NCBI RefSeq assembly: GCF_003985155.1
Contig: NZ_ML133696.1
Location: forward strand, 121,701 to 185,700
DNA length: 64,000 nucleotides
Reading direction: 5' to 3'
From: Rhizobium vallis
GTDB lineage: Bacteria > Pseudomonadota > Alphaproteobacteria > Rhizobiales > Rhizobiaceae
Below are positions 41,975-50,715 of the stretch, piece by piece. A program made the position numbers and the translations under genes. The notes below the pieces were generated by a model. It was not told where the DNA came from. It did no database searches and worked only from the letters and a program-made list of their open reading frames with translations. Position 1 is the stretch's first letter. Each line of letters starts with the position of its first letter.

Positions 41975-42482
41975 AGCCCTTGCCCGCCAATGCCAGCGCG
42001 ACGATCGCGTCGACGAATTCACGTTTCTCCGCGGTATAGCGATCGCCATCCATCCTGAATTCAACCGCCAGCCTGCGCTTGAGCGCGGCATAATCGGCCG
42101 CCGCCTGCGGATGCGCGATGAGATAATCCCGGAAAGCCAGCCTGTTTCGATGCGTGCCGTTGCCGGCAGGGCAGAGGTAGACCCGTTCCGCCGGCACAGA
42201 ACCTCTCGATAAGAACGCCCAGACCTCGTCGTCGTAGCGGTTGCCGCGGGGCTCGTAGTCCTGCGAGAGAAGCACGCGTGTTGCATCCTCGATATACTCG
42301 AGGCCGGGAAGGACGATATCGATATCGATGAGCGGTTTGGCAGCCATTGCCGGTATGGAGGTGCTGCCGATGTGATCGACGGAGAGCGCGTTCGGCAGCA
42401 AGGCCAGCAGCCTGGCGCGGATGTGCCGGAAGGCCTGTGGCCAGTGCGGATCATAGCTCACGAGTTCAACCGGCTTTTGCAT
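41973..42482 (-). CDS. GrpB family protein
   Basis: A 169-residue member of the GrpB/UPF0157 family, related to nucleotidyltransferases, often found near CoaE. Core: VSYDPHWPQAFRHIRARLLALLPNALSVDHIGSTSIPAMAAKPLIDIDIVLPGL with the GSTS...KPxxDxD active-site-like motif. The ATG at 42482 follows GTGGAG; ATG 42488 and GTG 42494 are alternatives. Function unknown. Confidence 0.92.
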   Translation of the reverse strand: MQKPVELVSYDPHWPQAFRHIRARLLALLPNALSVDHIGSTSIPAMAAKPLIDIDIVLPGLEYIEDATRVLLSQDYEPRGNRYDDEVWAFLSRGSVPAERVYLCPAGNGTHRNRLAFRDYLIAHPQAAADYAALKRRLAVEFRMDGDRYTAEKREFVDAIVALALAGKG

Positions 42483-42549
42483 GGTCATCTCCACCCAGGG
42501 GGTGGGATTAGCGCATGATTCTTGCCGGATATCGATTCCGATTTCCGCG

Positions 42550-43446
42550 TCAGGCGCCTGTGGAATAGCGGTGGTAGTCCTGCAGACCCTTGACCAGTGC
42601 GTCGAAGGTGACGCGGCAGCGCGGCGAGGTTTTCAGGCTCTCATGCATCGCCACCCATGTCCCGAGCGGAATGTTGAACACCTCGGGCAGGATATGAATC
42701 AGATCGGGGTTTTCCCGTGCCAGCCCGGTTTGGCAGATGCCGATGCCGACGCCGGCGCGGATGGCGGAAAGCTGCGCGAGATTGCTGTCGGACCGAAAGG
42801 CGAAATCGATGTCAGGCATGGAATAGCGGCTGATCATCAGGCGGATATAGGCCGTTTGCCGGTCGAAGCCGATGAGGCGGTGCCTTGCAAGATCGGCAAG
42901 GGTCTCCGGTAAGCCGTGGCGCTCGATATAGCGGCGATGGGCGTGGAAGCCGAGCGGAAGATCGCCGATCCGGCGCACGATGAGTGCATCTTGCCGGGGC
43001 TCGGCCATGCGCACGGCGATATCGGCTTCACGATTGAGAAGGTCCTCGATCGCATCGGATGCCGAGAGTTCGATCTGGAGTTCCGGATAGGTCTCCTGCA
43101 GCGGCCCGAGGATGCGCGGCAGGATCTCGACGCCGACGATCTCGCTGGCGCTGACCCTGACGGTGCCGGCCACGCTCTCGCGCTGGCCGGATGCCGTCCG
43201 CAAAAGTGCTGCCGTGGTTGCGGCGAGCGTTTCGGCATAGGGCTTCAGAGCCAGTGCGGTGTCGGTCGGCAGCAGGCCGTTCGGCGAGCGGGTGAAGAGT
43301 TCGGCGCCAATTGCTTCTTCCAGCGCGTCGACATGGCGGCCTATGGTCGGCTGGGTCAATCCGAGTTCGCGGGCGGCGGCCGAAAGCGAACCTTGCTGCA
43401 GCACGGTCAGAAAACTCCGGTAGAAATCCCAGCTCAGCTCGCTCAT
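42550..43446 (-). CDS. LysR family transcriptional regulator
   Basis: A 298-residue LysR protein: winged helix near 5-60 (FLTVLQQGSLSAAARELGLTQPTIGRHVDALEEAIGAELFTRSPNGLLPTDTA) and effector domain from about 90. Divergent from an SDR-type gene 91 nt away; two ATTTTGT-TATAA-like motifs (43449-43460 and 43481-43493) in the gap could be half-sites. Probably regulates the neighbour. Confidence 0.92.
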   Translation of the reverse strand: MSELSWDFYRSFLTVLQQGSLSAAARELGLTQPTIGRHVDALEEAIGAELFTRSPNGLLPTDTALALKPYAETLAATTAALLRTASGQRESVAGTVRVSASEIVGVEILPRILGPLQETYPELQIELSASDAIEDLLNREADIAVRMAEPRQDALIVRRIGDLPLGFHAHRRYIERHGLPETLADLARHRLIGFDRQTAYIRLMISRYSMPDIDFAFRSDSNLAQLSAIRAGVGIGICQTGLARENPDLIHILPEVFNIPLGTWVAMHESLKTSPRCRVTFDALVKGLQDYHRYSTGA

Positions 43447-43537
43447 GTATTTTTGTATAACGGGCGCACTTATTTAGTCAATTTTGTTTATAAGAAGTAG
43501 CTGGCATCATGCCTTCATTCAATCGAAGGAGATGATC

Positions 43538-44557
43538 ATGAGCAGCGACACGAACAAGACGGCCCTCGTTCTCGGTGCCACCGGCGGTATCGGCGGGGCG
43601 GTCGCCCGAAAGCTTGTCGAGCGCGGCTGGCATATCTGGGCGCTTAACCGCAATGCGGCCAAGGCATCCCGAAGCCAGCCGGCGTTCGAGTGGGTGCAGG
43701 GCGACGCCATGAATGCAGGCGATGTACTGAAGGCGGCGGAGGGCGCCAGCCTGATCGTCCACGCCGTCAACCCGCCCGGCTATCGCGACTGGGAAAAGCT
43801 GGTGCTGCCGATGCTCGACAATACCGTCGCGGCTGCCCGAAGCGTGGGTGCGCGCATCGTGCTGCCCGGCACGGTTTATAATTTCGGACCAGACGCGCTC
43901 CCGATGCCGACCGAGGAAAGCCCGCAGCATCCCGTGACCAAGAAGGGGGCGATCCGCGTCGAGATGGAGAAGCGGTTGAAGGCTGCGTCGCAGTCCGGCA
44001 CCGGCGTCATCATTGTTCGCGCCGGCGATTTCTTCGGCCCGGGCACGACGTCAAACAGCTGGTTCTCATCGGCCCTGGTCACGCCGGGCAAGCCGGTCGC
44101 CACGATCAAGAATCCGGCGCGTCGCGGCATCGGTCATCAGTGGGCCTATCTGCCCGATGTGGCCGAAACCATGATCCAGTTGATCGCGCGGGCCGATCAA
44201 CTGCCGCCGTTTGCCGTCTATCATATGGAGGGCTTCTGGGATGCTGACGGCATGCAGATGGCCGAAGCGATCAAGCGTGTGGCCGGCGGCAAGGCCAAGA
44301 TCGCCGGCTTCCCCTGGTGGATCGTGCCGGTCGCCGCGCCCTTTATGCCGATCATGCGGGAGATCAAAGAGATGCGCTATCTCTGGAAGGTGCCGCTCAG
44401 AATGCGGAACGACAAGTTGACGGCCGAACTCGGCAAGGAGCCGCAGACGCCGATCGATGATGCGGTCAGGGCCTCGCTCGTGGCACTCGGCTGCCTGCCG
44501 GAGCCGCACCGCGAAACGGCCGCGGCCTTGATCAGCCATGTCGAGACCGGCCGTTAG
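43538..44557 (+). CDS. NAD(P)-dependent epimerase/dehydratase-like oxidoreductase
   Basis: A 339-residue extended/atypical SDR. Rossmann loop ALVLGATGGIGGAVARKLVERGW; later VHAVNPPGYRDWEKLVLPMLDNTVAAARSVGARIVLPGTVYNFGPDA and VRAGDFFGPGT resemble NAD-dependent epimerases and NmrA-like proteins. The catalytic Tyr-Lys pair is not obvious. AAGGAGATG precedes the ATG at 43538. Divergent from a LysR gene. Its last 4 nt overlap the convergent kinase gene. Confidence 0.9.
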   Translation: MSSDTNKTALVLGATGGIGGAVARKLVERGWHIWALNRNAAKASRSQPAFEWVQGDAMNAGDVLKAAEGASLIVHAVNPPGYRDWEKLVLPMLDNTVAAARSVGARIVLPGTVYNFGPDALPMPTEESPQHPVTKKGAIRVEMEKRLKAASQSGTGVIIVRAGDFFGPGTTSNSWFSSALVTPGKPVATIKNPARRGIGHQWAYLPDVAETMIQLIARADQLPPFAVYHMEGFWDADGMQMAEAIKRVAGGKAKIAGFPWWIVPVAAPFMPIMREIKEMRYLWKVPLRMRNDKLTAELGKEPQTPIDDAVRASLVALGCLPEPHRETAAALISHVETGR

Positions 44558-45354
44558 GCGTCAAGCTCGGTCAGCGCGATCCGGGCCACCGTCAGGGCTT
44601 TCTCTGCCTGCTCGATGTTGGGATCGCCGAGGAACCAGGCAGCGGAAAGGCCGGAATAGGCGGCGATCCATTGCAGCAGCCGCTTCGGCTCGAGCCCGGC
44701 CTCGGCCGAGACGACGGCGAGCTGGCGGCGGAAGCGCTGGGGATCGGTAATCGTCGGCAGTTCCTCGTTGGCGAAGATGTTAGCGAAATCGAAGCCGCGC
44801 TCGCCGTGGAGCCGCTTCGGATCGATCGCCAGCCAGCCGCGCGTCTCGAAATCGAGGACATTCTCGTGGTGGATATCGCCGTGGAGGACGGCGAGGTCGC
44901 GCGGATCGGCAAGGAGGGCGTTGGCAATTGCGGAGCAATCGGCAAGCGTGCCGCCATGTTTGCCGGCGGCCGGTTCGAGATCGCGGAACCAGCGGCTGAG
45001 GGGTACGGGATCGGGAAGCGGCTTTTCGCGCGGTGCATGCAGCCGGGCTGCGGTGCGGCAGAGAATGCGGCTCGCCTCGTCATCTTCGCCGTCCATCGCC
45101 ATGGCAAGCAGCGAGCGTTTCCCGGTTGCCCTTTCCAACAATACAGCGTCACCCTCGTGGGCGTAGACATGAGCCGCGCCGTCGCCGTCCCACCACCGCA
45201 TCAGCAGTGCGCCATATCGTTCATCGATATCGGTCGCGACCTTCAGCATGGCGGGTCTCTCCTGCCAGAGGACCGGCAACAGGCGGCTCGAATGGGTGAT
45301 GATGGGCTCGCCGTCTGAGATGAGGGACCAGCGATCGAGATAGGAAGCAAACAT
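44554..45354 (-). CDS. APH(6)-like aminoglycoside/hydroxyurea kinase family
   Basis: A 266-residue kinase-like protein of the streptomycin 6-phosphotransferase family. The phosphotransferase loop is LAVLHGDIHHENVLDF with the catalytic Asp, and the metal-binding motif is GWLAIDPKRLHGERGFDFANIF. Chromosomal members are common in rhizobia and many phosphorylate unknown small molecules; resistance is possible but not shown. No mobile element is nearby. Confidence 0.9.
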   Translation of the reverse strand: MFASYLDRWSLISDGEPIITHSSRLLPVLWQERPAMLKVATDIDERYGALLMRWWDGDGAAHVYAHEGDAVLLERATGKRSLLAMAMDGEDDEASRILCRTAARLHAPREKPLPDPVPLSRWFRDLEPAAGKHGGTLADCSAIANALLADPRDLAVLHGDIHHENVLDFETRGWLAIDPKRLHGERGFDFANIFANEELPTITDPQRFRRQLAVVSAEAGLEPKRLLQWIAAYSGLSAAWFLGDPNIEQAEKALTVARIALTELDA

Positions 45355-45426
45355 GCGTCCTATATAGGGATATTGAATGCAGAAATCCCACCTCTCGGCG
45401 GGATTTCTTGATGCGGATAGAAAGGC

Positions 45427-46551
45427 TCAGGCGACCTTTTCGAGGGCGGGATAGTCGATGTAGCCCTTGGCGGTGCCGCCATAGAAGGTCGACTGGTCGG
45501 GCGTGTTGAGCGGCAGATTCTTTGCCAGCCGTTCGACGAGATCGGGATTGGCGATAAAGGGCTTGCCAAAGGCGACGAGATCGGCGCGGCCGCTTTCGGC
45601 GGCATCGATCGCGAGATCGCGGTCATAGCCGTTATTGACCATCCAGCTGGCCTTGCCGCCAGCCTTTTCATAGGCTTGGCGCAGCGCCGCGTAATCGAAG
45701 GAGGGATTATCGCCCTGCTTGTAATCGCGCTCGCCGCCGGTCTGGCCTTCGACGACGTGGATATAGGCAAGGTCATATTTGGCCAGCCTCTCGACGACGT
45801 AAGTGAAGGTCGCCTGCGGGTTGGAATCGTAGCTATCGTTCGACGGCGTGACCGGCGAAATGCGGATTGCGGTGCGGCCGGCGCCGATCTCCTTCACCAC
45901 GGCATCGACGACTTCGAAAGTCAGGCGGGCACGGTTTTCGATCGAGCCGCCATACCGGTCGGTTCGGTCGTTGATGCCATCGCGCATGAACTGGTCGAGG
46001 AGATAGCCGTTGGCGCCGTGGATTTCGACGCCGTCGAAACCGGCGTCGATCGCGGCGTGGGCGGCCTTGCGGTAATCCTCGATGATGCCCGGGATTTCAG
46101 CGGTTTCGAGCGCGCGCGGCTCGGAGGTGTCGGCAAAGCTGCCGCTGCCGTCGGCATTGACCAGATAGGTCTTGGACTTGGCGGTGCGGTTGGTGGAGGA
46201 GACCGGCTTGCCGCCGTCCGGCTGCAGCGTCGTGTGCGAGATGCGGCCGACATGCCACATCTGGACGACGATCTTGCCGCCGGCGGAGTGGACGGCATCG
46301 GTCACGCGCTTCCAGCCGTCGAGCGCTTCCTTGGTATAGAGGCCAGGCACGTTGGCATAACCCTGACCCTGATGGGTAATCGGGGTCGCTTCGGTGATGA
46401 TCAGGCCTGATGTGGCGCGCTGGCGGTAATATTCGACATTGAGGTCATTGGGGATCGCGCCCGGCGAGCGGTTGCGGGTGAGCGGCGCCATGACGATGCG
46501 GTTCTTGACTGTGATGTCGCCAACTTTGGCGGGGTCGAAAAGCTTGGCCAT
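45427..46551 (-). CDS. Old yellow enzyme family alkene reductase
   Basis: A 374-residue FMN-dependent ene-reductase (NemA/OYE). FMN and substrate residues: KNRIVMAPLTRNRSPGAIPNDLNVEYYRQRAT, MWHVGRISHTT, GFDGVEIHGANGYLLDQFMRDGINDRTDRYGGSIENRARL, and LVAFGKPFIANPDL. Start at 46551 by homology. Reduces activated C=C bonds, nitrate esters or quinones in cytoplasm. Follows the ArsR-MFS pair on the same strand. Confidence 0.95.
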   Translation of the reverse strand: MAKLFDPAKVGDITVKNRIVMAPLTRNRSPGAIPNDLNVEYYRQRATSGLIITEATPITHQGQGYANVPGLYTKEALDGWKRVTDAVHSAGGKIVVQMWHVGRISHTTLQPDGGKPVSSTNRTAKSKTYLVNADGSGSFADTSEPRALETAEIPGIIEDYRKAAHAAIDAGFDGVEIHGANGYLLDQFMRDGINDRTDRYGGSIENRARLTFEVVDAVVKEIGAGRTAIRISPVTPSNDSYDSNPQATFTYVVERLAKYDLAYIHVVEGQTGGERDYKQGDNPSFDYAALRQAYEKAGGKASWMVNNGYDRDLAIDAAESGRADLVAFGKPFIANPDLVERLAKNLPLNTPDQSTFYGGTAKGYIDYPALEKVA

Positions 46552-46576
46552 GATAGTCCTTTCTTTAGCGGGAGGA

Positions 46577-47743
46577 TCACTCGGCAGGGGCAAGCGCAGC
46601 TCGGCCCCTGGCGGAGAGATAGGTGAGCGCCGTCGCACCGAGGCCGATCAAGGCCATCAAGGCTGCGGCGAGCGGAACGCGGGTGAGATCGAAACCGGCG
46701 TCGATGACCAGGCCACCTGCCCAGGCGCCGAGCGCATTGCCGGTGTTGAAGGCGCCGATATTGATCGTCGAGACGAGGTTCGGGGCATCCTTGCCGAAAC
46801 CGACGACGCCGACCTGAAGCGCCGGCACGGCGGCAAAACTTGCTGTTGCCCAGAGGAAGAGGGTGATTTCAGCCGGGATGAAGAAGCGGCTGGTATAGCT
46901 GAAGGCGAGGGAGGTGACGGCAATCGCGCCGAAGACGCCGGCAAGCGTGATGCCAAGGCGCCAATCGGCAAGCTTGCCACCGACGAGATTGCCGACGGTC
47001 AGCCCGAGGCCGATCAGGAACAGCGTCCAGGTGACACCCTCCGGTGAAACGCCGGTGACATCACGCAGCAGCGGCGCGATATAGGTGAAGAGGGCGAACA
47101 TCGAGGCGGCGAAGAAGACGGTGGTGGAGAGCGCCAGCCACAGGCCGCCATTCTTGAGGGCGGCGATCTCGCGCAGGATGCTGCCGTTTTCCTGCTGCCT
47201 GTCCTTCGGCAGGATAGCGATCAGGCCTGCTATGGTGACGATGCCGATGACGGTGACGACACCAAAGGTGGCGCGCCAGCCATAGGCCTGGCCGATCGCG
47301 GTGCCGAGCGGCACGCCGAGAACATTGGCGAGCGTCAGCCCGGTGAACATCAGGGCGACGGCGCGCGCCTTGCGGTCTTCTGCGACGAGGCCGGCAGCGA
47401 CGACCGAGCCAATGCCGAAGAAGGCGCCATGGCAGAGCGCGGTGACGACGCGGGCAATCATCAGCACCCAGTAGTCGCTTGACAGAGCGCAAAGCAGGTT
47501 GCCGGCGATGAAGAAGGCCATCAGCGCAATCAAGGCGGTGCGGCGCTTCAGCTTCGCAGTCGAAATGGCCATCACCGGCGCGCCGATTGCGACCGCCAGA
47601 GCATAACCGGTGACCAGCCAGCCGGCCTGAGGGATCGTCACCGAGAGGTCGGCGGCGACCTCCGGTAGCAGGCCCATGATGACGAATTCGGTGGTGCCTA
47701 TCGCAAAGGAGCTCAAGGCGAGAACGAGAAGGGCGAGGGGCAT
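46577..47743 (-). CDS. MFS transporter (AraJ-like drug/sugar efflux)
   Basis: A 388-residue major facilitator with 12 predicted TM helices of the DHA1/AraJ group: LPEVAADLSVTIPQAGWLVTGYALAVAIGAPVMAISTAKLKRR carries the loop 2-3 motif region, and ARVVTALCHGAFFGIGSVVAAGLV is typical helix 4. Starts 2 nt after the ArsR gene, so the two are an operon; efflux of the compound sensed by the ArsR protein is likely. Confidence 0.93.
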   Translation of the reverse strand: MPLALLVLALSSFAIGTTEFVIMGLLPEVAADLSVTIPQAGWLVTGYALAVAIGAPVMAISTAKLKRRTALIALMAFFIAGNLLCALSSDYWVLMIARVVTALCHGAFFGIGSVVAAGLVAEDRKARAVALMFTGLTLANVLGVPLGTAIGQAYGWRATFGVVTVIGIVTIAGLIAILPKDRQQENGSILREIAALKNGGLWLALSTTVFFAASMFALFTYIAPLLRDVTGVSPEGVTWTLFLIGLGLTVGNLVGGKLADWRLGITLAGVFGAIAVTSLAFSYTSRFFIPAEITLFLWATASFAAVPALQVGVVGFGKDAPNLVSTINIGAFNTGNALGAWAGGLVIDAGFDLTRVPLAAALMALIGLGATALTYLSARGRAALAPAE

Positions 47744-47744
47744 T

Positions 47745-48044
47745 CTAGAGATCCTGTGTCAGCTGCTTCAGGAAAGCGGCGATCGTTTCTTCGTTGCGCT
47801 TGTAGAAGATCCACTGGCCGATGCGTTTGGTGGTGACGAGACCGGCGCGGTGCAGCGTTCCCAAATGGGCAGAGACCGTCGACTGTGACAGGCCGCAGCG
47901 CTCGAACTGGCTGGCGCAGACACCCATTTCGAATGGATGCTCCTGCGAGGGGAAATGTTCCTCGGGATTTTTCAGCCAACTCAGAATGTCCATCCGGGTG
48001 GGATGGGCGAGGGCCTTGATAATCTCGTCTTTGTCCATCGTCAT
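47745..48044 (-). CDS. ArsR/SmtB family regulator
   Basis: A 99-residue winged-helix repressor: LAHPTRMDILSWLKNPEEHFPSQEHPFEMGVCASQFERCGLSQSTVSAHLGTLHRAGLVTTKRIGQWIFYKRNEETIAAFL. Two Cys (in GVCASQFERCGLSQS) flank the recognition helix; they could sense thiol-reactive or redox signals rather than metals, as no CxCxC motif exists. Autoregulation through the palindrome upstream is inferred. Co-transcribed with the MFS gene. Confidence 0.92.
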   Translation of the reverse strand: MTMDKDEIIKALAHPTRMDILSWLKNPEEHFPSQEHPFEMGVCASQFERCGLSQSTVSAHLGTLHRAGLVTTKRIGQWIFYKRNEETIAAFLKQLTQDL

Positions 48045-48068
48045 TCGCCGAACTATAAATCGTGTTTA

Positions 48069-48082
48069 ATCGATATATCGAT
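48069..48082. promoter_or_regulatory. Palindromic operator upstream of the ArsR gene
   Basis: ATCGATATATCGAT, a perfect 14-nt palindrome 25 nt upstream of the ArsR start codon, where an autoregulatory ArsR operator would sit. Confidence 0.45.
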
Positions 48083-48152
48083 CGTCAGGCAACGATATGC
48101 AAATCACGGAGGCGTGAGGCGGCGAGTTTTATTGAATGAGCAAATTTTGGGC

Positions 48153-48266
48153 AAAAAAAGAGGGCCACCGGAAAACCAGGGCCCTTTGAATTGTGAAGGT
48201 CAAAAACCTCCAGAGGGGAACAGCTAATGCGGTGGTACTGGGAGAGAAACCACAAAATGCATCAGC
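48153..48266 (-). ncRNA. abcR: AbcR-like (alpha-r15) trans-acting sRNA, copy 1
   Basis: About 114 nt on the minus strand. 5' hairpin with GUGGU/ACCAC stem presents a CUCCCAG loop, then an unpaired UUCCCCUC, then the terminator (AGGGCCCUGG, UUUU, CCGGUGGCCCU, U-run). The C-rich loops are anti-Shine-Dalgarno motifs, as in AbcR sRNAs that silence ABC transporter mRNAs with Hfq. A CATATC -10-like box lies about 8 nt upstream of the proposed 5' end. The position between an ArsR gene and lsrB is where I recall the AbcR pair in Sinorhizobium. Ends are estimates. Confidence 0.78.
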
Positions 48267-48374
48267 TGAGAGAGATATGGTGCTTCCTTGTGCAGGTTTC
48301 AATGCTTTTTTGTGCATGTCTGCTATGCGCCGCACAATTTTTTTGCGGTGCGGCATTTATCGAGGAGGCAAGGC

Positions 48375-48489
48375 AAAAAAAGAGGGCCGCTGGAAAACCA
48401 GGGCCCTTATAAGTGTGAAGGTCAAAAACCTCCAGAGGGGAACAGCTAATGCGGTGGAACTGGGAGGAAAAGCCACCATGTGCATCAGC
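48375..48489 (-). ncRNA. abcR: AbcR-like (alpha-r15) trans-acting sRNA, copy 2
   Basis: About 115 nt on the minus strand, direct repeat of copy 1 at 223 nt distance. The 5' stem is GGUGG/CCACC here, with the same CUCCCAGU loop; the stem has changed but pairing is kept. The UUCCCCUCUGGAGG segment and the terminator (AGGGCCCUGG...CCAGCGGCCCU, U-run) are shared. The same CACCATATC element precedes the 5' end, but sequence further upstream differs from copy 1, which would allow independent regulation. Confidence 0.78.
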
Positions 48490-48590
48490 TATGTGCGATA
48501 TGGTGGTTTAATGGGCAAACGGCAACCCTTATTTGTGCATGCCAGTCATGCGTCTTCTGCATAGTATGCAAAACGTCGACAAATCAGGGC

Positions 48591-49487
48591 TTAAAAGTTC
48601 CAGTTTCTGGCCTTGCTGACGATGAAATCGCGGAAGGCTTTCAGTTTGGCAGCGTTCTTGATTTCGTCGGGATAGCAGAAATAGGTGTCGAAGGAGGGAA
48701 CGTCGGCATTGATCGCCAGCTGAATCAGGCCGGGATCGCGGCCGACGATGTAATCCGGCAGGCAGGCGACGCCGATTCCGAGCAGGCAGGCGCGCTTGAT
48801 CGAGGTCTGGCTGTTGATCTGCAGGTGCGGGATGCGCTTGTTGTCGGACGAGCGACCGGCGACCTCCAGCCAGTTGACATCGAGCAGGTAGCTCGGGGCC
48901 GGCTCACCGAACGTGATGATGCGATGATTGTCGAGATCCTCGATCTTCTGCGGCTCGCCATGGCGGTTGATGTAGGAGGGGGCGGCGTAGACGTGCATGT
49001 GCACGGTGAAGAGCTTGCGCTGAATGAGGTCGGACTGCTGCGGCTGGCGCAGGCGGATTGCGCAGTCGGCGTGGCGCATGTTCACATCCACTTCCTCGTT
49101 GTCGAGGATCAACTGGATCTGCACATCGGGATAGAGCTGGAGGAATTCCTGGATCTTGTCGGTCAGCCAACCCTGGCCGAGGCCGACAGTCGTCGTGACG
49201 CGCAGCTTGCCGGACGGCGTCTCCGTCGTTTCCGTCAGCTGCATCTTCACGGTTTCGAGCTTCAAGAGCACGTCATGGGCGGTGCGGTAAAGCAGCTCGC
49301 CCTGTTCCGTCAGAATCAGGCCGCGCGCATGGCGGTGGAAGAGCTTGGTGCCGACATCCTGCTCCAGCGCGCTCACCTGGCGGCTGATGGCGGATTGGGA
49401 CAGATGCAGTTTGTCCGCCGCATGCGTGAACGAACCCGCCTCGGCAGCTGCGTGAAAAATACGCAGCTTGTCCCAATCCAATGGCAT
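48591..49487 (-). CDS. lsrB: LysR family regulator LsrB
   Basis: A 298-residue LysR regulator; N-terminal HTH LDWDKLRIFHAAAEAGSFTHAADKLHLSQSAISRQVSALEQDVGTKLF. Identified as LsrB, needed for symbiosis and oxidative stress response in Sinorhizobium, from its sequence and its place next to trxB and lrp with the sRNA pair upstream. Cysteines in HADCAIRL, KRACLLGIGVACLPDY and DTYFCYPDE are candidates for redox sensing, reported for LsrB. The ATG at 49487 begins the family match; 49502 is an alternative. Confidence 0.88.
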   Translation of the reverse strand: MPLDWDKLRIFHAAAEAGSFTHAADKLHLSQSAISRQVSALEQDVGTKLFHRHARGLILTEQGELLYRTAHDVLLKLETVKMQLTETTETPSGKLRVTTTVGLGQGWLTDKIQEFLQLYPDVQIQLILDNEEVDVNMRHADCAIRLRQPQQSDLIQRKLFTVHMHVYAAPSYINRHGEPQKIEDLDNHRIITFGEPAPSYLLDVNWLEVAGRSSDNKRIPHLQINSQTSIKRACLLGIGVACLPDYIVGRDPGLIQLAINADVPSFDTYFCYPDEIKNAAKLKAFRDFIVSKARNWNF

Positions 49488-49509
49488 TCCCCCACCCCTC
49501 ATGCCGATC

Positions 49510-50484
49510 TTACTCCGCTGCCACGGCGACGGGCATGTGGCCCGTCAGATAACGCTCGGCTTCAAGCGCCGCCATGCACCCCAGGCCGGCGGCAGTAATC
49601 GCCTGGCGGAACGTATCGTCGGTCACGTCGCCTGCGGCATAGACACCCTCCAGGCTGGTCGCGGTCGAATCCGGCGCCGTCCAGAGATAGCCATTGTCCT
49701 TCAGCTTCAGCTTGCCCTTGAAGAGTTCGGTCGCCGGGGCGTGGCCGATGGCGACGAAGACGCCGTCGATCGGCATCTCGGTGATCGTGCCGGTTCTGAC
49801 GTCGCGCAGACGCGCGCCGGATACGGATGGCGGCATCGGGGGCTTGGCCGGTGCGCCGGTTATTTCGGCCACTTCGGTGTTCCACAGCACCTTGACGTTT
49901 TCCTTCGCGAACAGGCGTTCCTGCAGGATCTTCTCTGCGCGGAAGGAGTCGCGGCGGTGCACCAACGTGACCGATTTGGCGATATTGGAGAGATAGAGCG
50001 CTTCTTCGACGGCGCTGTTGCCGCCGCCGACCACGATCACGTCCTTCTTGCGATAGAAGAAACCGTCGCAGGTGGCGCAAGCCGAAACGCCGAAGCCCTG
50101 GAAATGCTGCTCGCTCTCGATGCCCAGCCACTTGGCCTTGGCGCCGGTGGCGATGATCAGCGTATCCGCGGTCCAGACCTGGCCGCTGTCGGTGCGGGCG
50201 ACGAAGGGGCGCTGGTTCATATCGACTTCGGTCACGAGGTCGTTGACGATCTCGGCGCCGACATGTTTTGCCTGCTGCAGCATCTGCTCCATCAGCCAGG
50301 GACCCTGGATCGGATCGGCAAAGCCCGGATAATTCTCGACGTCGGTGGTAATCATCAGCTGGCCGCCCTGTTCGAGACCGGCGATCAGAACCGGCTTCAG
50401 CATGGCGCGCGCGGCATAGACCGCGGCGGTATAGCCGGCGGGTCCGGAACCGATGATGAGCACCTTCGTGTGGCGGGCAGGCAT
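49510..50484 (-). CDS. trxB: Thioredoxin-disulfide reductase
   Basis: A 324-residue NADPH- and FAD-dependent enzyme that reduces thioredoxin. FAD loop LIIGSGPAGYTAAVYAARA, redox-active CATC in GVSACATCDGFFYR, NADPH loop VIVVGGGNSAVEEALYLS, and the C-terminal FAD motif GVYAAGDVTDDTFRQAITAAGLGCMAALEAERYL. Upstream of lsrB on the same strand; a redox-sensing LsrB beside trxB makes functional sense. Confidence 0.96.
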   Translation of the reverse strand: MPARHTKVLIIGSGPAGYTAAVYAARAMLKPVLIAGLEQGGQLMITTDVENYPGFADPIQGPWLMEQMLQQAKHVGAEIVNDLVTEVDMNQRPFVARTDSGQVWTADTLIIATGAKAKWLGIESEQHFQGFGVSACATCDGFFYRKKDVIVVGGGNSAVEEALYLSNIAKSVTLVHRRDSFRAEKILQERLFAKENVKVLWNTEVAEITGAPAKPPMPPSVSGARLRDVRTGTITEMPIDGVFVAIGHAPATELFKGKLKLKDNGYLWTAPDSTATSLEGVYAAGDVTDDTFRQAITAAGLGCMAALEAERYLTGHMPVAVAAE

Positions 50485-50589
50485 GTCATTTCCTTTCGAC
50501 TGGCAGGAGAGCGGCGGCTAGGTGGCGATTGCGGCCGTTTCGCGGTCCATGCGCCATTTATGAACGTCCAATGCTATTATTCAAGGGCA

Positions 50590-50610
50590 GCCTTGCATTA
50601 CCAACAAGGC
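50590..50610. promoter_or_regulatory. Inverted repeat between trxB and lrp
   Basis: GCCTTG, 9-nt spacer, CAAGGC, between the divergent genes. Could be a regulator site, for example Lrp autoregulation. Weak support. Confidence 0.25.
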
Positions 50611-50715
50611 AAATCGCCCTGTTGTGCAAGAATCCGTCATCACAGTGAAACTTTCTTGCGTATTCCGCCGCTTTATATAGAAGCTCGCCGCGGGGAATTA
50701 AAGAAAGGCCATGAT

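Noticed and set aside
44554..45354. Acquired aminoglycoside resistance gene
   Set aside because: Sequence fits the chromosomal APH(6)-like family; no mobile element, unusual base composition or other resistance gene is nearby.
48152..48560. Possible CRISPR-like direct repeats
   Set aside because: Only two units of about 115 nt with terminators and hairpins; they are sRNA copies, not short repeats with spacers.
49468..50715. Long N-terminal extension of the Lrp gene frame
   Set aside because: It runs antisense through trxB; Lrp homology starts only at about 50716, where a GTG with a ribosome binding site exists.
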